DNA of 64,000 nucleotides. Origin: Mycobacterium montefiorense (GTDB lineage: Bacteria; Actinomycetota; Actinomycetes; Mycobacteriales; Mycobacteriaceae). The position numbers were made by a program, and so were the translations under genes. The notes under the pieces are model-generated. The model was not told the DNA's origin and made no database searches. It saw only the letters and a list, made by a program, of their open reading frames with translations. The stretch is from positions 310,001-374,000 of the forward strand of contig NZ_BFCH01000036.1 of assembly GCF_003112775.1 (NCBI RefSeq), given 5' to 3'. Position 1 is the stretch's first letter. Each line of letters starts with the position of its first letter. Positions 26,312-34,561 of the stretch are shown in pieces.

Positions 26312-26740
26312 ATGGCCCCGAAGAAGAAAGTCGTTGGGCTGATCAAGCTGCAGATCCAGGCCGGGCAGGCCAACCCCGCCCCGCCGGTGGGGCCCGCGCT
26401 CGGCCAGCACGGCGTCAACATCATGGAGTTCTGCAAGGCGTACAACGCCGCAACGGAAAACCAGCGTGGCAACGTCATCCCGGTGGAGATCACGGTCTAC
26501 GAGGACCGCAGCTTCACCTTCGCGCTCAAGACGCCGCCCGCCGCCAAGCTGCTACTAAAGGCCGCCGGCGTGGGCAAGGGCTCGGCTGAACCGCACAAGA
26601 CCAAGGTCGCCAAGGTCAGCTGGGATCAGGTGCGCGACATTGCCGAGACCAAGAAGGCCGATCTCAACGCCAACGACATCGACGCCGCTGCCAAAATCAT
26701 CGCCGGCACCGCCCGGTCGATGGGGATCACCGTCGAGTAA
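26312..26740 (+). CDS. rplK: Ribosomal protein uL11
   Basis: A 142-residue protein starting MAPKKKVVGLIKLQIQAGQANPAPPVGPALGQHGVNIMEF, the signature N-terminal domain of L11, with the rRNA-binding C-terminal domain ending near IIAGTARSMGITVE. AGGAAGGAA lies about 12 nt upstream of ATG 26312. L11 forms the GTPase-associated centre with L10 and L7/L12, encoded at 51 kb. Confidence 0.97.
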   Translation: MAPKKKVVGLIKLQIQAGQANPAPPVGPALGQHGVNIMEFCKAYNAATENQRGNVIPVEITVYEDRSFTFALKTPPAAKLLLKAAGVGKGSAEPHKTKVAKVSWDQVRDIAETKKADLNANDIDAAAKIIAGTARSMGITVE

Positions 26741-26816
26741 TCCTCAGCACCACCACCGTGGGAGGGCCAGCTTCGGCCCGAATTAACCACGACCCAACAC
26801 CAGATTGGATAGATCA

Positions 26817-27524
26817 ATGAGCAAGAACAGCAAGGCCTACCGCGCCGCCTCCGAGAGGATCGATCGCGACAACCTGTACACCCCGCTAGAGGCTGCCAAG
26901 CTGGCCAAGGAGACATCCTCGTCGAAGCAGGACGCGACTGTCGAGGTGGCGATCCGGCTCGGTGTCGACCCGCGTAAGGCCGACCAGATGGTCCGCGGCA
27001 CGGTCAACCTGCCGCACGGCACCGGCAAGACCGCCCGCGTCGCCGTGTTCGCCGTGGGCGACAAGGCCGAGCAGGCCCAGGCCGCCGGCGCCGACATCGT
27101 CGGCAGCGACGACCTGATCGAGAAGATCCAGGGCGGCTGGCTGGAATTCGACGCCGCGATCGCGACCCCCGACCAGATGGCCAAGGTCGGTCGCATCGCA
27201 CGTGTGCTGGGTCCGCGCGGCCTGATGCCGAACCCCAAGACCGGCACCGTGACGCCCGACGTCGCCAAGGCCGTCACCGACATCAAGGGCGGCAAGATCA
27301 ACTTCCGCATCGACAAGCAGGCGAACCTGCACTTCGTGATCGGCAAGGTATCTTTCGACGAGAAGAACCTCGCGGAGAACTACGGTGCCGCGATCGACGA
27401 GGTGCTGCGGCTCAAGCCGTCGTCGTCCAAGGGGCGCTACCTGAAGAAGATCACCGTGTCGACGACGACCGGCCCGGGCATTCCGGTGGACCCGTCGGTC
27501 ACCCGCAACTTCTCCGAGGGCTAA
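26817..27524 (+). CDS. rplA: Ribosomal protein uL1
   Basis: A 235-residue protein, normal length, with ATG 26817 chosen over an in-frame start 12 nt upstream because MSKNSKAYRAA is the family N-terminus. The conserved GTGKTARVAVFA and GPRGLMPNPKTGTVT segments are present. L1 forms the ribosomal stalk at the E-site and in many bacteria represses its own rplK-rplA mRNA. The stop is only 2 bp from the stop of the convergent sigma-factor gene, so the two 3' ends probably collide. Confidence 0.97.
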   Translation: MSKNSKAYRAASERIDRDNLYTPLEAAKLAKETSSSKQDATVEVAIRLGVDPRKADQMVRGTVNLPHGTGKTARVAVFAVGDKAEQAQAAGADIVGSDDLIEKIQGGWLEFDAAIATPDQMAKVGRIARVLGPRGLMPNPKTGTVTPDVAKAVTDIKGGKINFRIDKQANLHFVIGKVSFDEKNLAENYGAAIDEVLRLKPSSSKGRYLKKITVSTTTGPGIPVDPSVTRNFSEG

Positions 27525-27526
27525 AC

Positions 27527-28753
27527 CTACCCACCACACTCGGCGATACGCCGCCGCAAAAAGTCGCGCCCCGGCTCAGAACCGTTCGAGTGCAACGCCG
27601 TTCGATACCAGGCGAGAGCTTCGGTGGGCCTTCCCGCGCGCCGCAGCAGATCGGCCCTTACCGTCGCGACCAGATTCGACCGCGTCAGCCGGGGATCGCG
27701 CGCCACTTCGTCCAGTGCGCTCAGACCGGCGGCGGGGCCGTCGCGGAAGCCCACCGCCAGCGCGCGGTTCGCGCCCGCCACCGGCGAGCCCGTCAACGCC
27801 AAGAGCCGGTCATAGGCCGTGCAGATGGTGGTCCAATCGGTGTCCGCCCAGGACGTGGCCGTCGCGTGTAGGGCGGCGATCACGGCCTGGGGCAGGTAGG
27901 GGCCCGTCGACCCCTCGGCCCGCCGCAACCGGTCCAACCCGCGCGCAATGCGGCCGCGGTCCCACTCGCGGCGGTCCTGGTCTTCCAGGGGTACCAGCAT
28001 CCCGACATCATCGACCCGGGTTGCGCGGCGCGAGTCGTGCAGCAGCGGCAAGGCGGCCAGGGCGTGTGCCTCGCGCTCGTCCGGCATCAACGCGCATAGC
28101 TCGCCGGCCAGCCGAACGCCCTCGTCGCATAGTTCGTCGCGAATCGCCGAGGGGCCCGCGGTGGACCAGTACCCCTCGGTGAACATCGAGTAGATGCAGC
28201 CCAGCACGTGTGGTGTCCGCTCTCCCAACAGCTCCGCGGGCGGCACCCGCAGCGGAATGTTGGCGTGGCGAATCTTGTTCTTGGCGCGCGTGATTCGCTG
28301 ACCACTGGCGGTGTCCGTCTGCAGCAATGCCCGGGCGATCTCGGCGACGGTCAACCCGGACACCAGCCGCAGCGTGAGCGCCAATTGTGACTGTCGGTCC
28401 AGCGCCGGATGAGCACAGGTAAACATCATCCGCAGTTCGTCGTCGCGAACCGGATGTGGATCGGTCCGGTCGGTGCGTGCTCTGATGTCGTCCACGTAGC
28501 TTCTCCAAGCGGCCAATTCCTTTCCGGGACGGACAGATTCGCGGCGCAGCCGATCCCGGGCGCGGTTGCGGGCGACAGTGACCAGCCACCCGCCGGGGTT
28601 ATCGGGCATACCGTCGTCGGGCCAGCTGCGCAGCGCCTCGGCGCAGGCCTCCTGGACGGCGTCCTCGGCGACGGCGAGGTCGCCCGACCACCGCGCGAGC
28701 GCGGCGACGGCGGGCCCCCATTCGCGCCGGAAGACGCCGTCCAGGTTGGTCAT
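27527..28753 (-). CDS. ECF sigma factor of the ECF42 type (long C-terminal extension)
   Basis: A 408-residue protein. Sigma-2 occupies about residues 1-80 (WSGDLAVAEDAVQEACAEALRSWP) and sigma-4 about 110-175 (LTLRLVSGLTVAEIARALLQTDTASGQRITRAKNKIR). These are followed by the long helical DUF6596/TPR-like extension (TPHVLGCIYSMFTEGYWSTAG, RRAGRPTEALAWYRTAL) that marks ECF42 proteins. This group lacks an anti-sigma factor and is encoded with YCII/DGPF proteins, as here 9 bp upstream. The extension is thought to regulate activity. The pair sits between rplA and mmaA4, where M. tuberculosis has nothing, so it looks like an insertion in the conserved block. Confidence 0.9.
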   Translation of the reverse strand: MTNLDGVFRREWGPAVAALARWSGDLAVAEDAVQEACAEALRSWPDDGMPDNPGGWLVTVARNRARDRLRRESVRPGKELAAWRSYVDDIRARTDRTDPHPVRDDELRMMFTCAHPALDRQSQLALTLRLVSGLTVAEIARALLQTDTASGQRITRAKNKIRHANIPLRVPPAELLGERTPHVLGCIYSMFTEGYWSTAGPSAIRDELCDEGVRLAGELCALMPDEREAHALAALPLLHDSRRATRVDDVGMLVPLEDQDRREWDRGRIARGLDRLRRAEGSTGPYLPQAVIAALHATATSWADTDWTTICTAYDRLLALTGSPVAGANRALAVGFRDGPAAGLSALDEVARDPRLTRSNLVATVRADLLRRAGRPTEALAWYRTALHSNGSEPGRDFLRRRIAECGG

Positions 28754-28762
28754 TGCGGGCGG

Positions 28763-29461
28763 TTAGAGTGCCGAGACGCCAGCCAATTGCCGCAGCTGCA
28801 CCGTCGAAGCGGGGATCATCGATGCGATCTTGACGGCCTCGTCGCGATCCGCCGCGCCAATCAGGTAGATCCCGGTGGCGATTTCGGCGCCTTCCACATA
28901 CGGCCCATCGGTGATCAGGACCTCGCCATCGCGCACCCGCACGGTCGTCGCGGTGGACCGATCGTGCAGCGCGGCGCCGCCGATCACATGATCGCCCGCG
29001 GCCGCGTGCAGATCCGCGTGCTTTGCCGCCACTGCTTCCCATTCCGGTGTGCCGGGCGTATGTGCGGTTGCCGGCGGTTCCAGCAGCAGCGCGAGCCAGT
29101 CGTTGCCGGTCAGCTCGCGGGACGGCTCAATCGAGTGGACCTCCGGCCACAACTCCACGGCACCGTATGTGGCGATCGGAATATCGCGGGCCAGTGCCAG
29201 CGCCTCGTCCAGGTTTTCCGCCTCGAACACGTAGTAGCCGCACGCCACCTCGGCGGCCTCGGCGAAGGGGCCGTCGGTGACCATCGGCGCATCTGGGCCG
29301 CCGGTGATAACCACCGCAGCGGCAGCGGGTGTCAGCGCGTCTCCGGCTTTGATCGCCGGACCGGCCTTGGTGTGGAAGTTCACCCATGCTTGCATCGCGG
29401 CGGCGGGGTCGTCGGGTGTGCGGTCTTGTTCCTTGCTGATCAACAGCGCGAAATACTGCAT
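28763..29461 (-). CDS. Tandem YCII (DGPF-domain) protein, partner of the ECF42 sigma factor
   Basis: A 232-residue protein made of two YCII repeats. Each carries the DGPF-type core: VTDGPFAEAAEVACGYYVFEAENLDEAL in the first half and ITDGPYVEGAEIATGIYLIGAADRDEAV in the second, where Phe is replaced by Tyr. ATG 29461 is chosen since GGAGG lies 8 nt upstream; GTG 29470 would overlap it. It is transcribed first, with the sigma gene 9 bp later. YCII domains resemble small muconolactone-isomerase-like folds with an Asp/His pair. A role as signal-processing partner of ECF42 is inferred from genome context known for the group. Confidence 0.88.
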   Translation of the reverse strand: MQYFALLISKEQDRTPDDPAAAMQAWVNFHTKAGPAIKAGDALTPAAAAVVITGGPDAPMVTDGPFAEAAEVACGYYVFEAENLDEALALARDIPIATYGAVELWPEVHSIEPSRELTGNDWLALLLEPPATAHTPGTPEWEAVAAKHADLHAAAGDHVIGGAALHDRSTATTVRVRDGEVLITDGPYVEGAEIATGIYLIGAADRDEAVKIASMIPASTVQLRQLAGVSAL

Positions 29462-29563
29462 GTTCGTCACCTCCGGTAGCGAGCGAAGCCTCGTGCTCCA
29501 CTCTCTACCTATCCGACGAACGACGCAGCCCTAATCCGACAGCTGCGGTGATATGGGGCCCAA

Positions 29564-30460
29564 TTAGTTCGAGGCGCCCGGCTTGAGGTAGGTCACCAGG
29601 CTGCAGTCGAGAATCTCGTAATCGAAATAGTGCTCGCAGCCGCGCAGGTACTTCATGTAGCGGTCGTAGACCTCTTCGGACGTGACCTCGATGGCCTTGT
29701 CCCGGTTGGACTCCAGCGTGTCACCCCAGATATGCAGCGTCTTGACATAGTGCGGCTGCAGCGAGAGTGGTTCGGGGACAACAAATCCCGCTTTTTCGCC
29801 GTGTTCGACCATCATCTCGGTGGTCGGCAGACGGCCGCCCGGGAAGATCTCGGTGACGATGAACTTGATGAAGCGCACCGTTTCGAAGGTCAGCTTCTTG
29901 CCGCGGGCATTCATGTTGTAGGGGTGGTAGCTGACGCTGCTTTGGACGGTCATCCGGCCGTCGTCGGGCATGACGTTGAAACACCGCTTGAAGAAATCGT
30001 CGTAGTTCTCGTGTCCGAAGTGCTCGAACGCCTCGACCGACACGATCCGGTCGACCGGCTCGGTGAAGTCCTCCCAGTTCTGCAGCCGCACCTCACGCGA
30101 GCGGTTGGTGTCGATTCCGGCCAGCACCTGCTCGGCACGGGCGTGCTGATTCTTGGAAAGCGTCAGCCCGATCACATTGACGTCGTACTTCTCGATCGCG
30201 CGGCGGATGGTGGTGCCCCACCCGCAGCCGATGTCCAGCAGGGTCATGCCCGGCCTGAGATCCAGTTTGTCCAGGTTGAGGTCGATCTTGGCGTATTGGG
30301 CCTCTTCGAGGCTCAGGTCGGGGGGCTCGAAGTAGGCGCAGCTGTAGGTTCGGGTGGGGTCCTGGAATAAGGCGAAGAAATCGTCGGAGACGTCGTAGTG
30401 CGCCTGGATGTCTTCGGAGCGCGTCCGGATCTTCGTCGCACTAGTCGGTTGCTCAGCCAT
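29564..30460 (-). CDS. mmaA4: MmaA4 (Hma), hydroxymycolic acid synthase
   Basis: A 298-residue SAM-dependent methyltransferase that in M. tuberculosis makes the hydroxy-methyl branch leading to oxygenated (methoxy- and keto-) mycolates. It matches by DVSDDFFALFQDPTRTYSCAYFEPPDL, the SAM loop LLDIGCGWGTTIRRAIEKYDV, and the C-terminal YLRGCEHYFDYEILDCSLVTYL that separates MmaA4 from its paralogues. A CAGGAG site precedes ATG 30460. It is the outermost of five paralogues here. Presence of this gene predicts oxygenated mycolates. Confidence 0.93.
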   Translation of the reverse strand: MAEQPTSATKIRTRSEDIQAHYDVSDDFFALFQDPTRTYSCAYFEPPDLSLEEAQYAKIDLNLDKLDLRPGMTLLDIGCGWGTTIRRAIEKYDVNVIGLTLSKNQHARAEQVLAGIDTNRSREVRLQNWEDFTEPVDRIVSVEAFEHFGHENYDDFFKRCFNVMPDDGRMTVQSSVSYHPYNMNARGKKLTFETVRFIKFIVTEIFPGGRLPTTEMMVEHGEKAGFVVPEPLSLQPHYVKTLHIWGDTLESNRDKAIEVTSEEVYDRYMKYLRGCEHYFDYEILDCSLVTYLKPGASN

Positions 30461-30603
30461 TGTCGTTTAGTTCTCCTGAATTCACTACTTCAAACCCATC
30501 GCCCACCGTCACCCGATTGACCAGCAACGATACTCACCCTTAATCGGACCGCTTAACCGCCGGCATTGCTGCGCGCCCGGCGCCCCCGTTGCCCCACACG
30601 AGT

Positions 30604-31485
30604 CTACTTTTCCAGCGTGAACTGGTTGCAGTCGATGTAGCCCACCCGGAATGCATTGGCGCAGCCGGTCAGGAACTTCATGTACCGCTCGTACATCTCC
30701 TCGGACTGCATCTCGACGGCCTGGTCCTTGTGCGCCTGCAAGGCCTGCGCCCACAGGTCGAGGGTCTGGGCAAAGTCCGACTGCAGCGAATGCCGGCGGG
30801 TCACATTGAAACCCACCTTGGCGCAGTGGTCCTGGACCTTCTCGATCGACGGCAGCCGGCCCCCCGGGAAGATGTCGTTCAGGATGAACCGGATGAACTT
30901 CGCCATCTCGATGGTCACCGGGATGCCGCGCTCCATCATCTGCTTTGGATGCAGCGCCGTGATCGAGTGCAGCAGCATCACCCCGTCTGCCGGCATGGAG
31001 TTGTAGGCGAATTTGAAGAAGTCGTCGTAGCGTTCGAAACCAAAGTGCTCGAGCGCCTCGATGATGACGATACGGTCGACGGGCTCGGTGAACTCTGCCC
31101 AGTCGCTCAGCAGCACCCGACGCGAGCGGCTCGAGTCGACGGTGCCGAGCACCTGCTTGCAGTAGGCGTACTGGTTCCTGGACAGGGTCACCCCGACGAC
31201 GTTGACGTCATATTTCTCGATCGCACGCTTCATCACCGAACCCCAGCCGCAACCGATGTCGAGCAGGGTCATGCCCGGCTCCAGTCCGAGCTTGTCCAGC
31301 GTCATATCCAGCTTGGCGAGCTGCGCCTCCTGCAGCGACATGCCCTCGCGGGGAAAGTATGCGCAGCTGTAGGTGCGGGTCGGATCCTGGAACAGCGCGA
31401 AGAATTCGTTGGAAATGTCGTAGTGCGCTCGGACATCGGCCGCGTTGGACCGCGTCCGGGTGGCGCTTGCTGAGCTACTTGTCAT
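30604..31485 (-). CDS. mmaA3: MmaA3, methoxymycolic acid synthase
   Basis: A 293-residue protein, the same length as M. tuberculosis MmaA3, which methylates hydroxymycolate to methoxymycolate. ATG 31485 (MTSSSASATRTRSNA) follows GGGGAGGAC; an in-frame start upstream would add eight residues. Identifying features: GWGSVMKRAIEKYDV in the SAM loop, RVLLSDWAEFTEPVDRIV, FERYDDFFKFAYNSMPADGVM and GYIDCNQFTLEK. Its central region (residues about 175-220) closely resembles the neighbouring mmaA2-like copy, suggesting exchange between them. Confidence 0.9.
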   Translation of the reverse strand: MTSSSASATRTRSNAADVRAHYDISNEFFALFQDPTRTYSCAYFPREGMSLQEAQLAKLDMTLDKLGLEPGMTLLDIGCGWGSVMKRAIEKYDVNVVGVTLSRNQYAYCKQVLGTVDSSRSRRVLLSDWAEFTEPVDRIVIIEALEHFGFERYDDFFKFAYNSMPADGVMLLHSITALHPKQMMERGIPVTIEMAKFIRFILNDIFPGGRLPSIEKVQDHCAKVGFNVTRRHSLQSDFAQTLDLWAQALQAHKDQAVEMQSEEMYERYMKFLTGCANAFRVGYIDCNQFTLEK

Positions 31486-31632
31486 ATGTCCTCCCCGATG
31501 GACAGGCACCTCGGCGAGGAGGCTATGCCGGGGACCCTACACGTAGCCAGGCGCATCTCTGGCATTTGAGGTGTGATGCCACTGGATTTCTCGATGGCAG
31601 GTCCGCCACCCCTCAGTGTGACGACGTGATCG

Positions 31633-32496
31633 TTACTTCTCCAGGGTGAATTGGTTGACGTCGATGTAGCCGACCCGGAACGCGTCGGCGCAGCCGGTCA
31701 GGTACTTGATGTAACGCTCGTACACCTCTTCGGACTGGATCTCGATGGCCTCGTCCTTGTGCGATTCAAGGGCGGCGGCCCAGAAATCGAGTGTCCTGGC
31801 GTAGTGCGGCTGCAGCGATTGGCGGCGGGTCAACCGGAAACCGTGCTTCGACGAGTGGTCCTGGACCTTCTCGATGGAGGGTAGCCGGCCGCCCGGGAAG
31901 ATCTCGGTGACGATGAACTTGATGAAGCGGGCCATGTCGAACGTGAGCGGGATGCCGCGTTCGGTGCACTGCTCTGGCTTTAGACCGGTGATGGTGTGCA
32001 GCAGCATCACGCCGTCGTCGGGCAGTACGCCGCGGGCCATCGTGAAGAAGTCGTCGTAGCGGTCGTGGCCGAAGTGCTCGAACGCGCCGATCGACACAAT
32101 GCGGTCGACGGGCTCGTCGAACTGTTCCCATCCTTCCAGCAGCACCCGTCTGGTTCGCGGAGTGTCCATTTCGTCGAAGGACTTCTGCACATGGGCGGCT
32201 TGGTTTTTGGACAGCGTCAGGCCGACGACGTTGACGTCGTGCTTCTCGACCGCGCGGCGCATGGTGGCGCCCCAGCCGCAGCCGACGTCGAGCAGCGTCA
32301 TGCCGGGCTGCAGTCCCAGCTTGCCGAGCGCCAAGTCGATCTTCGCGATCTGCGCCTCTTCCAGCGTCATGTCGTCGCGCTCGAAGTACGCACAGCTGTA
32401 GGTCTGGGTGGGATCCAGGAACAGCCGGAAGAAGTCGTCGGACAAGTCGTAGTGAGCCTGCACATCGGCGAAGTGCGGGGTCAGTTTTCGAGCCAT
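31633..32496 (-). CDS. MmaA2-like mycolic acid methyltransferase, copy A (mosaic with MmaA3)
   Basis: A 287-residue member of the cyclopropane synthase/PcaA/MmaA2 group. The N-terminal half (LTPHFADVQAHYDLSDDFFRLFLDP) and SAM loop LLDVGCGWGATMRRAVEKHD match copy B and M. tuberculosis MmaA2. The stretch ERGIPLTFDMARFIKFIV to PSIEKVQDH and the tail AFRVGYIDVNQFTLEK are closer to the MmaA3 upstream. M. tuberculosis MmaA2 makes the distal cyclopropane of alpha-mycolates. A different or duplicated activity is possible for this copy. GGAAGG lies 9 nt before ATG 32496. Confidence 0.85.
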   Translation of the reverse strand: MARKLTPHFADVQAHYDLSDDFFRLFLDPTQTYSCAYFERDDMTLEEAQIAKIDLALGKLGLQPGMTLLDVGCGWGATMRRAVEKHDVNVVGLTLSKNQAAHVQKSFDEMDTPRTRRVLLEGWEQFDEPVDRIVSIGAFEHFGHDRYDDFFTMARGVLPDDGVMLLHTITGLKPEQCTERGIPLTFDMARFIKFIVTEIFPGGRLPSIEKVQDHSSKHGFRLTRRQSLQPHYARTLDFWAAALESHKDEAIEIQSEEVYERYIKYLTGCADAFRVGYIDVNQFTLEK

Positions 32497-32587
32497 GACA
32501 GTGAGCCTTCCTGACGAAACGCACCTAAAGATACCGTGTGCAAGCGTCAGGGCCAGCTATTCGATCCCGCAGCTCAAGGCTGCCGAT

Positions 32588-33451
32588 TTACTTAGCCAAG
32601 GTGAATTGGTTGACGTCGACGTAGCCTTGCCGGAATTTGTCGGCGCAGCCGGTCAGGTATTTCATGTAGCGCTCATAGACCTCTTCGGACTGGATCTCGA
32701 TGGCCTCGTCCTTGCGTGCCTGCAGCGCCTGCGCCCACAGGTCGAGGGTCCTGGCGTAGTGCGGCTGCAACGACTGGCGGCGAGTCAGCCTGAAACCGGC
32801 TTGGCTCGAATGGTCTTCCACCATCGGGATTTTCGGCAACCGGCCGCCCGGGAAGATCTCCCGCTGAATGAAGATGATGAAGCGCAGCAGGTCGATGGAG
32901 ATGGGTAGACCCTGGTCGACGATTTCCTGTTTCGTGAAATCGGTGATCGTATGCAGCAGCATCACGCCGTCGCCGGGCATCACGTGGTAGGCCATTTTGA
33001 AGAAGTCGCTGTAGCGATCGTGGCCGAAATGCTCGAATGCGCCGACCGACACGATGCGGTCGACGGGTTCGTCGAACTCCTCCCAGCCGGCCAGCATCAC
33101 GCGCGTGCTCCGTGGGGTATCCATTTCGTCGAACGACTTCTGCACGTGGGCGGCCTGGTTTTTGGACAGCGTCAGGCCGACGACGTTGACGTCGTACTTT
33201 TCGACCGCGCGGCGCATCGTGGCGCCCCAGCCGCAGCCGACGTCGAGCAGCGTCATGCCGGGCCGCAGACCCAACTTGCCCAGCGACAAGTCGATCTTGG
33301 CGATCTGCGCCTCTTCCAGCGTCATATCGTCGCGCTCGAAGTACGCACAGCTGTAGGTCTGGCTGGGATCCAGGAACAGTCGGTAGAAGTCATCCGACAG
33401 GTCATAGTGCGCCTGCACGTCTTCAAAGTGTGGTGCCAGTTTTTGAGTCAT
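32588..33451 (-). CDS. mmaA2: MmaA2-like mycolic acid methyltransferase, copy B
   Basis: A 287-residue paralogue of copy A. The two agree nearly throughout residues 1-150 and from about 225 to the end, but differ strongly at about 170-215 (FTKQEIVDQGLPISIDLLRFIIFI here). This copy keeps the mmaA2 position next to mmaA1 and is the better candidate for the M. tuberculosis MmaA2 equivalent, whose documented role is cyclopropanation of mycolic acids. The SAM-binding loop and YFERDDMTLEEAQIAKIDL are intact, so it should be active. Confidence 0.85.
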   Translation of the reverse strand: MTQKLAPHFEDVQAHYDLSDDFYRLFLDPSQTYSCAYFERDDMTLEEAQIAKIDLSLGKLGLRPGMTLLDVGCGWGATMRRAVEKYDVNVVGLTLSKNQAAHVQKSFDEMDTPRSTRVMLAGWEEFDEPVDRIVSVGAFEHFGHDRYSDFFKMAYHVMPGDGVMLLHTITDFTKQEIVDQGLPISIDLLRFIIFIQREIFPGGRLPKIPMVEDHSSQAGFRLTRRQSLQPHYARTLDLWAQALQARKDEAIEIQSEEVYERYMKYLTGCADKFRQGYVDVNQFTLAK

Positions 33452-33602
33452 CAGTGTTACGTCCTCCCCGTAAAGCCCACCGAAAATCCCCCGAGCCGAG
33501 TGGGTGGAATTTTATTACTCAGCCTCTGCCCGGTTTGACGAACGGTGAAACCTCGCAGTTCAACGCGAATGTCACGTCGGGCGTGTCGCGGGCGGCAACG
33601 CC

Positions 33603-34466
33603 CTATTTGGTGAGGGTGAACTGGCCGACGTTGGAAATGCCTTTGCGGAAGAGGCCCGAGCAGCCGGTGAGGTAGCGCATAAACCGGTCGTAAACCTCTT
33701 CGGACTGGACTGCGATGGCGCGTTCGCGATTGGCCTCCAGATTGGCCGCCCACATGTCCAGAGTCCGCGCGTAATGCGGTTGCAGATATTGGGTCTGCTC
33801 GAGCGAGAAACCGCTGGCTCGTGAAAGGTCGACGATGTCGGGTTCGCCGCACATCTGCCCGCCGGGGAAAATCTCCTTGCCGAGGAAGTGCAGGAACCGC
33901 AGATCATTCATCGTGATCGGGATGCCGTGCTCTTTCCAGTACGACTGGGGATGCGTGAAGATGCTGTGCATCAGCATCCGGCTGCCGTCGGGGAGCGTCT
34001 CATAAGCCCAGTCCCAGAACGCGGGCCAACGCTCCTTTTTGAATGCGTCGAACGCCTCGAAGCTGATGATCCGATCGACGTGGTCGTCGAACTCTTCCCA
34101 GCCCTGCAGACGGGCTTCGGTCCGCCTCGTAGTCGGGACCGCAGCCAGCCTTTCTTTGGTGCGCGCGTAGTGATTTCGGCTGAGCGTGATGCCGATGACA
34201 TTCACGTCGTATTTCTCAGCCGCTCGAACGACGGCTCCGCCCCAGCCGCATCCGACGTCGAGCAGCGTCATTCCCGGCTCGAGGTTCAGCTTGTCCAGCC
34301 CGAGGTCCAGCTTCGCCAGCTGCGCCTCTTCCAGCGTCATGTCATCGTTCTTGAAGTACGCGCAGGTATAGACCATGTTGGGGTCTAAGAACAGCGCGAA
34401 GAAGTCATCCGAAATGTCGTAAGTAGCTTGCGACTCTTCGTAATACGGCTTCAGTTTCGCCACCAT
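33603..34466 (-). CDS. mmaA1: MmaA1, mycolic acid methyltransferase
   Basis: A 287-residue protein matching M. tuberculosis MmaA1 (286 residues), which introduces a methyl branch and converts cis to trans double bonds. Diagnostic segments are KLKPYYEESQATYDISDDFFALFLDP, GWGGAVVRAAEKYDVNVIGITLSRNHYARTKERLAAV and DRIISFEAFDAFKKERW, where the usual AFEHFG is replaced by AFDAFK. ATG 34466 lies 5 nt after AAGGGG. It is the first gene of the five-paralogue run, about 95 bp after lipG in transcription order. Confidence 0.92.
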   Translation of the reverse strand: MVAKLKPYYEESQATYDISDDFFALFLDPNMVYTCAYFKNDDMTLEEAQLAKLDLGLDKLNLEPGMTLLDVGCGWGGAVVRAAEKYDVNVIGITLSRNHYARTKERLAAVPTTRRTEARLQGWEEFDDHVDRIISFEAFDAFKKERWPAFWDWAYETLPDGSRMLMHSIFTHPQSYWKEHGIPITMNDLRFLHFLGKEIFPGGQMCGEPDIVDLSRASGFSLEQTQYLQPHYARTLDMWAANLEANRERAIAVQSEEVYDRFMRYLTGCSGLFRKGISNVGQFTLTK

Positions 34467-34561
34467 CACGTCCCCTTCGGTGTTAACGCTACAACGCTGT
34501 GAGACCCCGCGGGAAAATCACCACGAACTATGAACGCCGAAGCCGCCTGCTCGACTCTGAC

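Noticed and set aside
29564..34466. Repeated similarity blocks across 5 kb that could be mistaken for a repeat array or mobile element
   Set aside because: They are five intact paralogous methyltransferase genes with normal starts and stops, not transposon copies.
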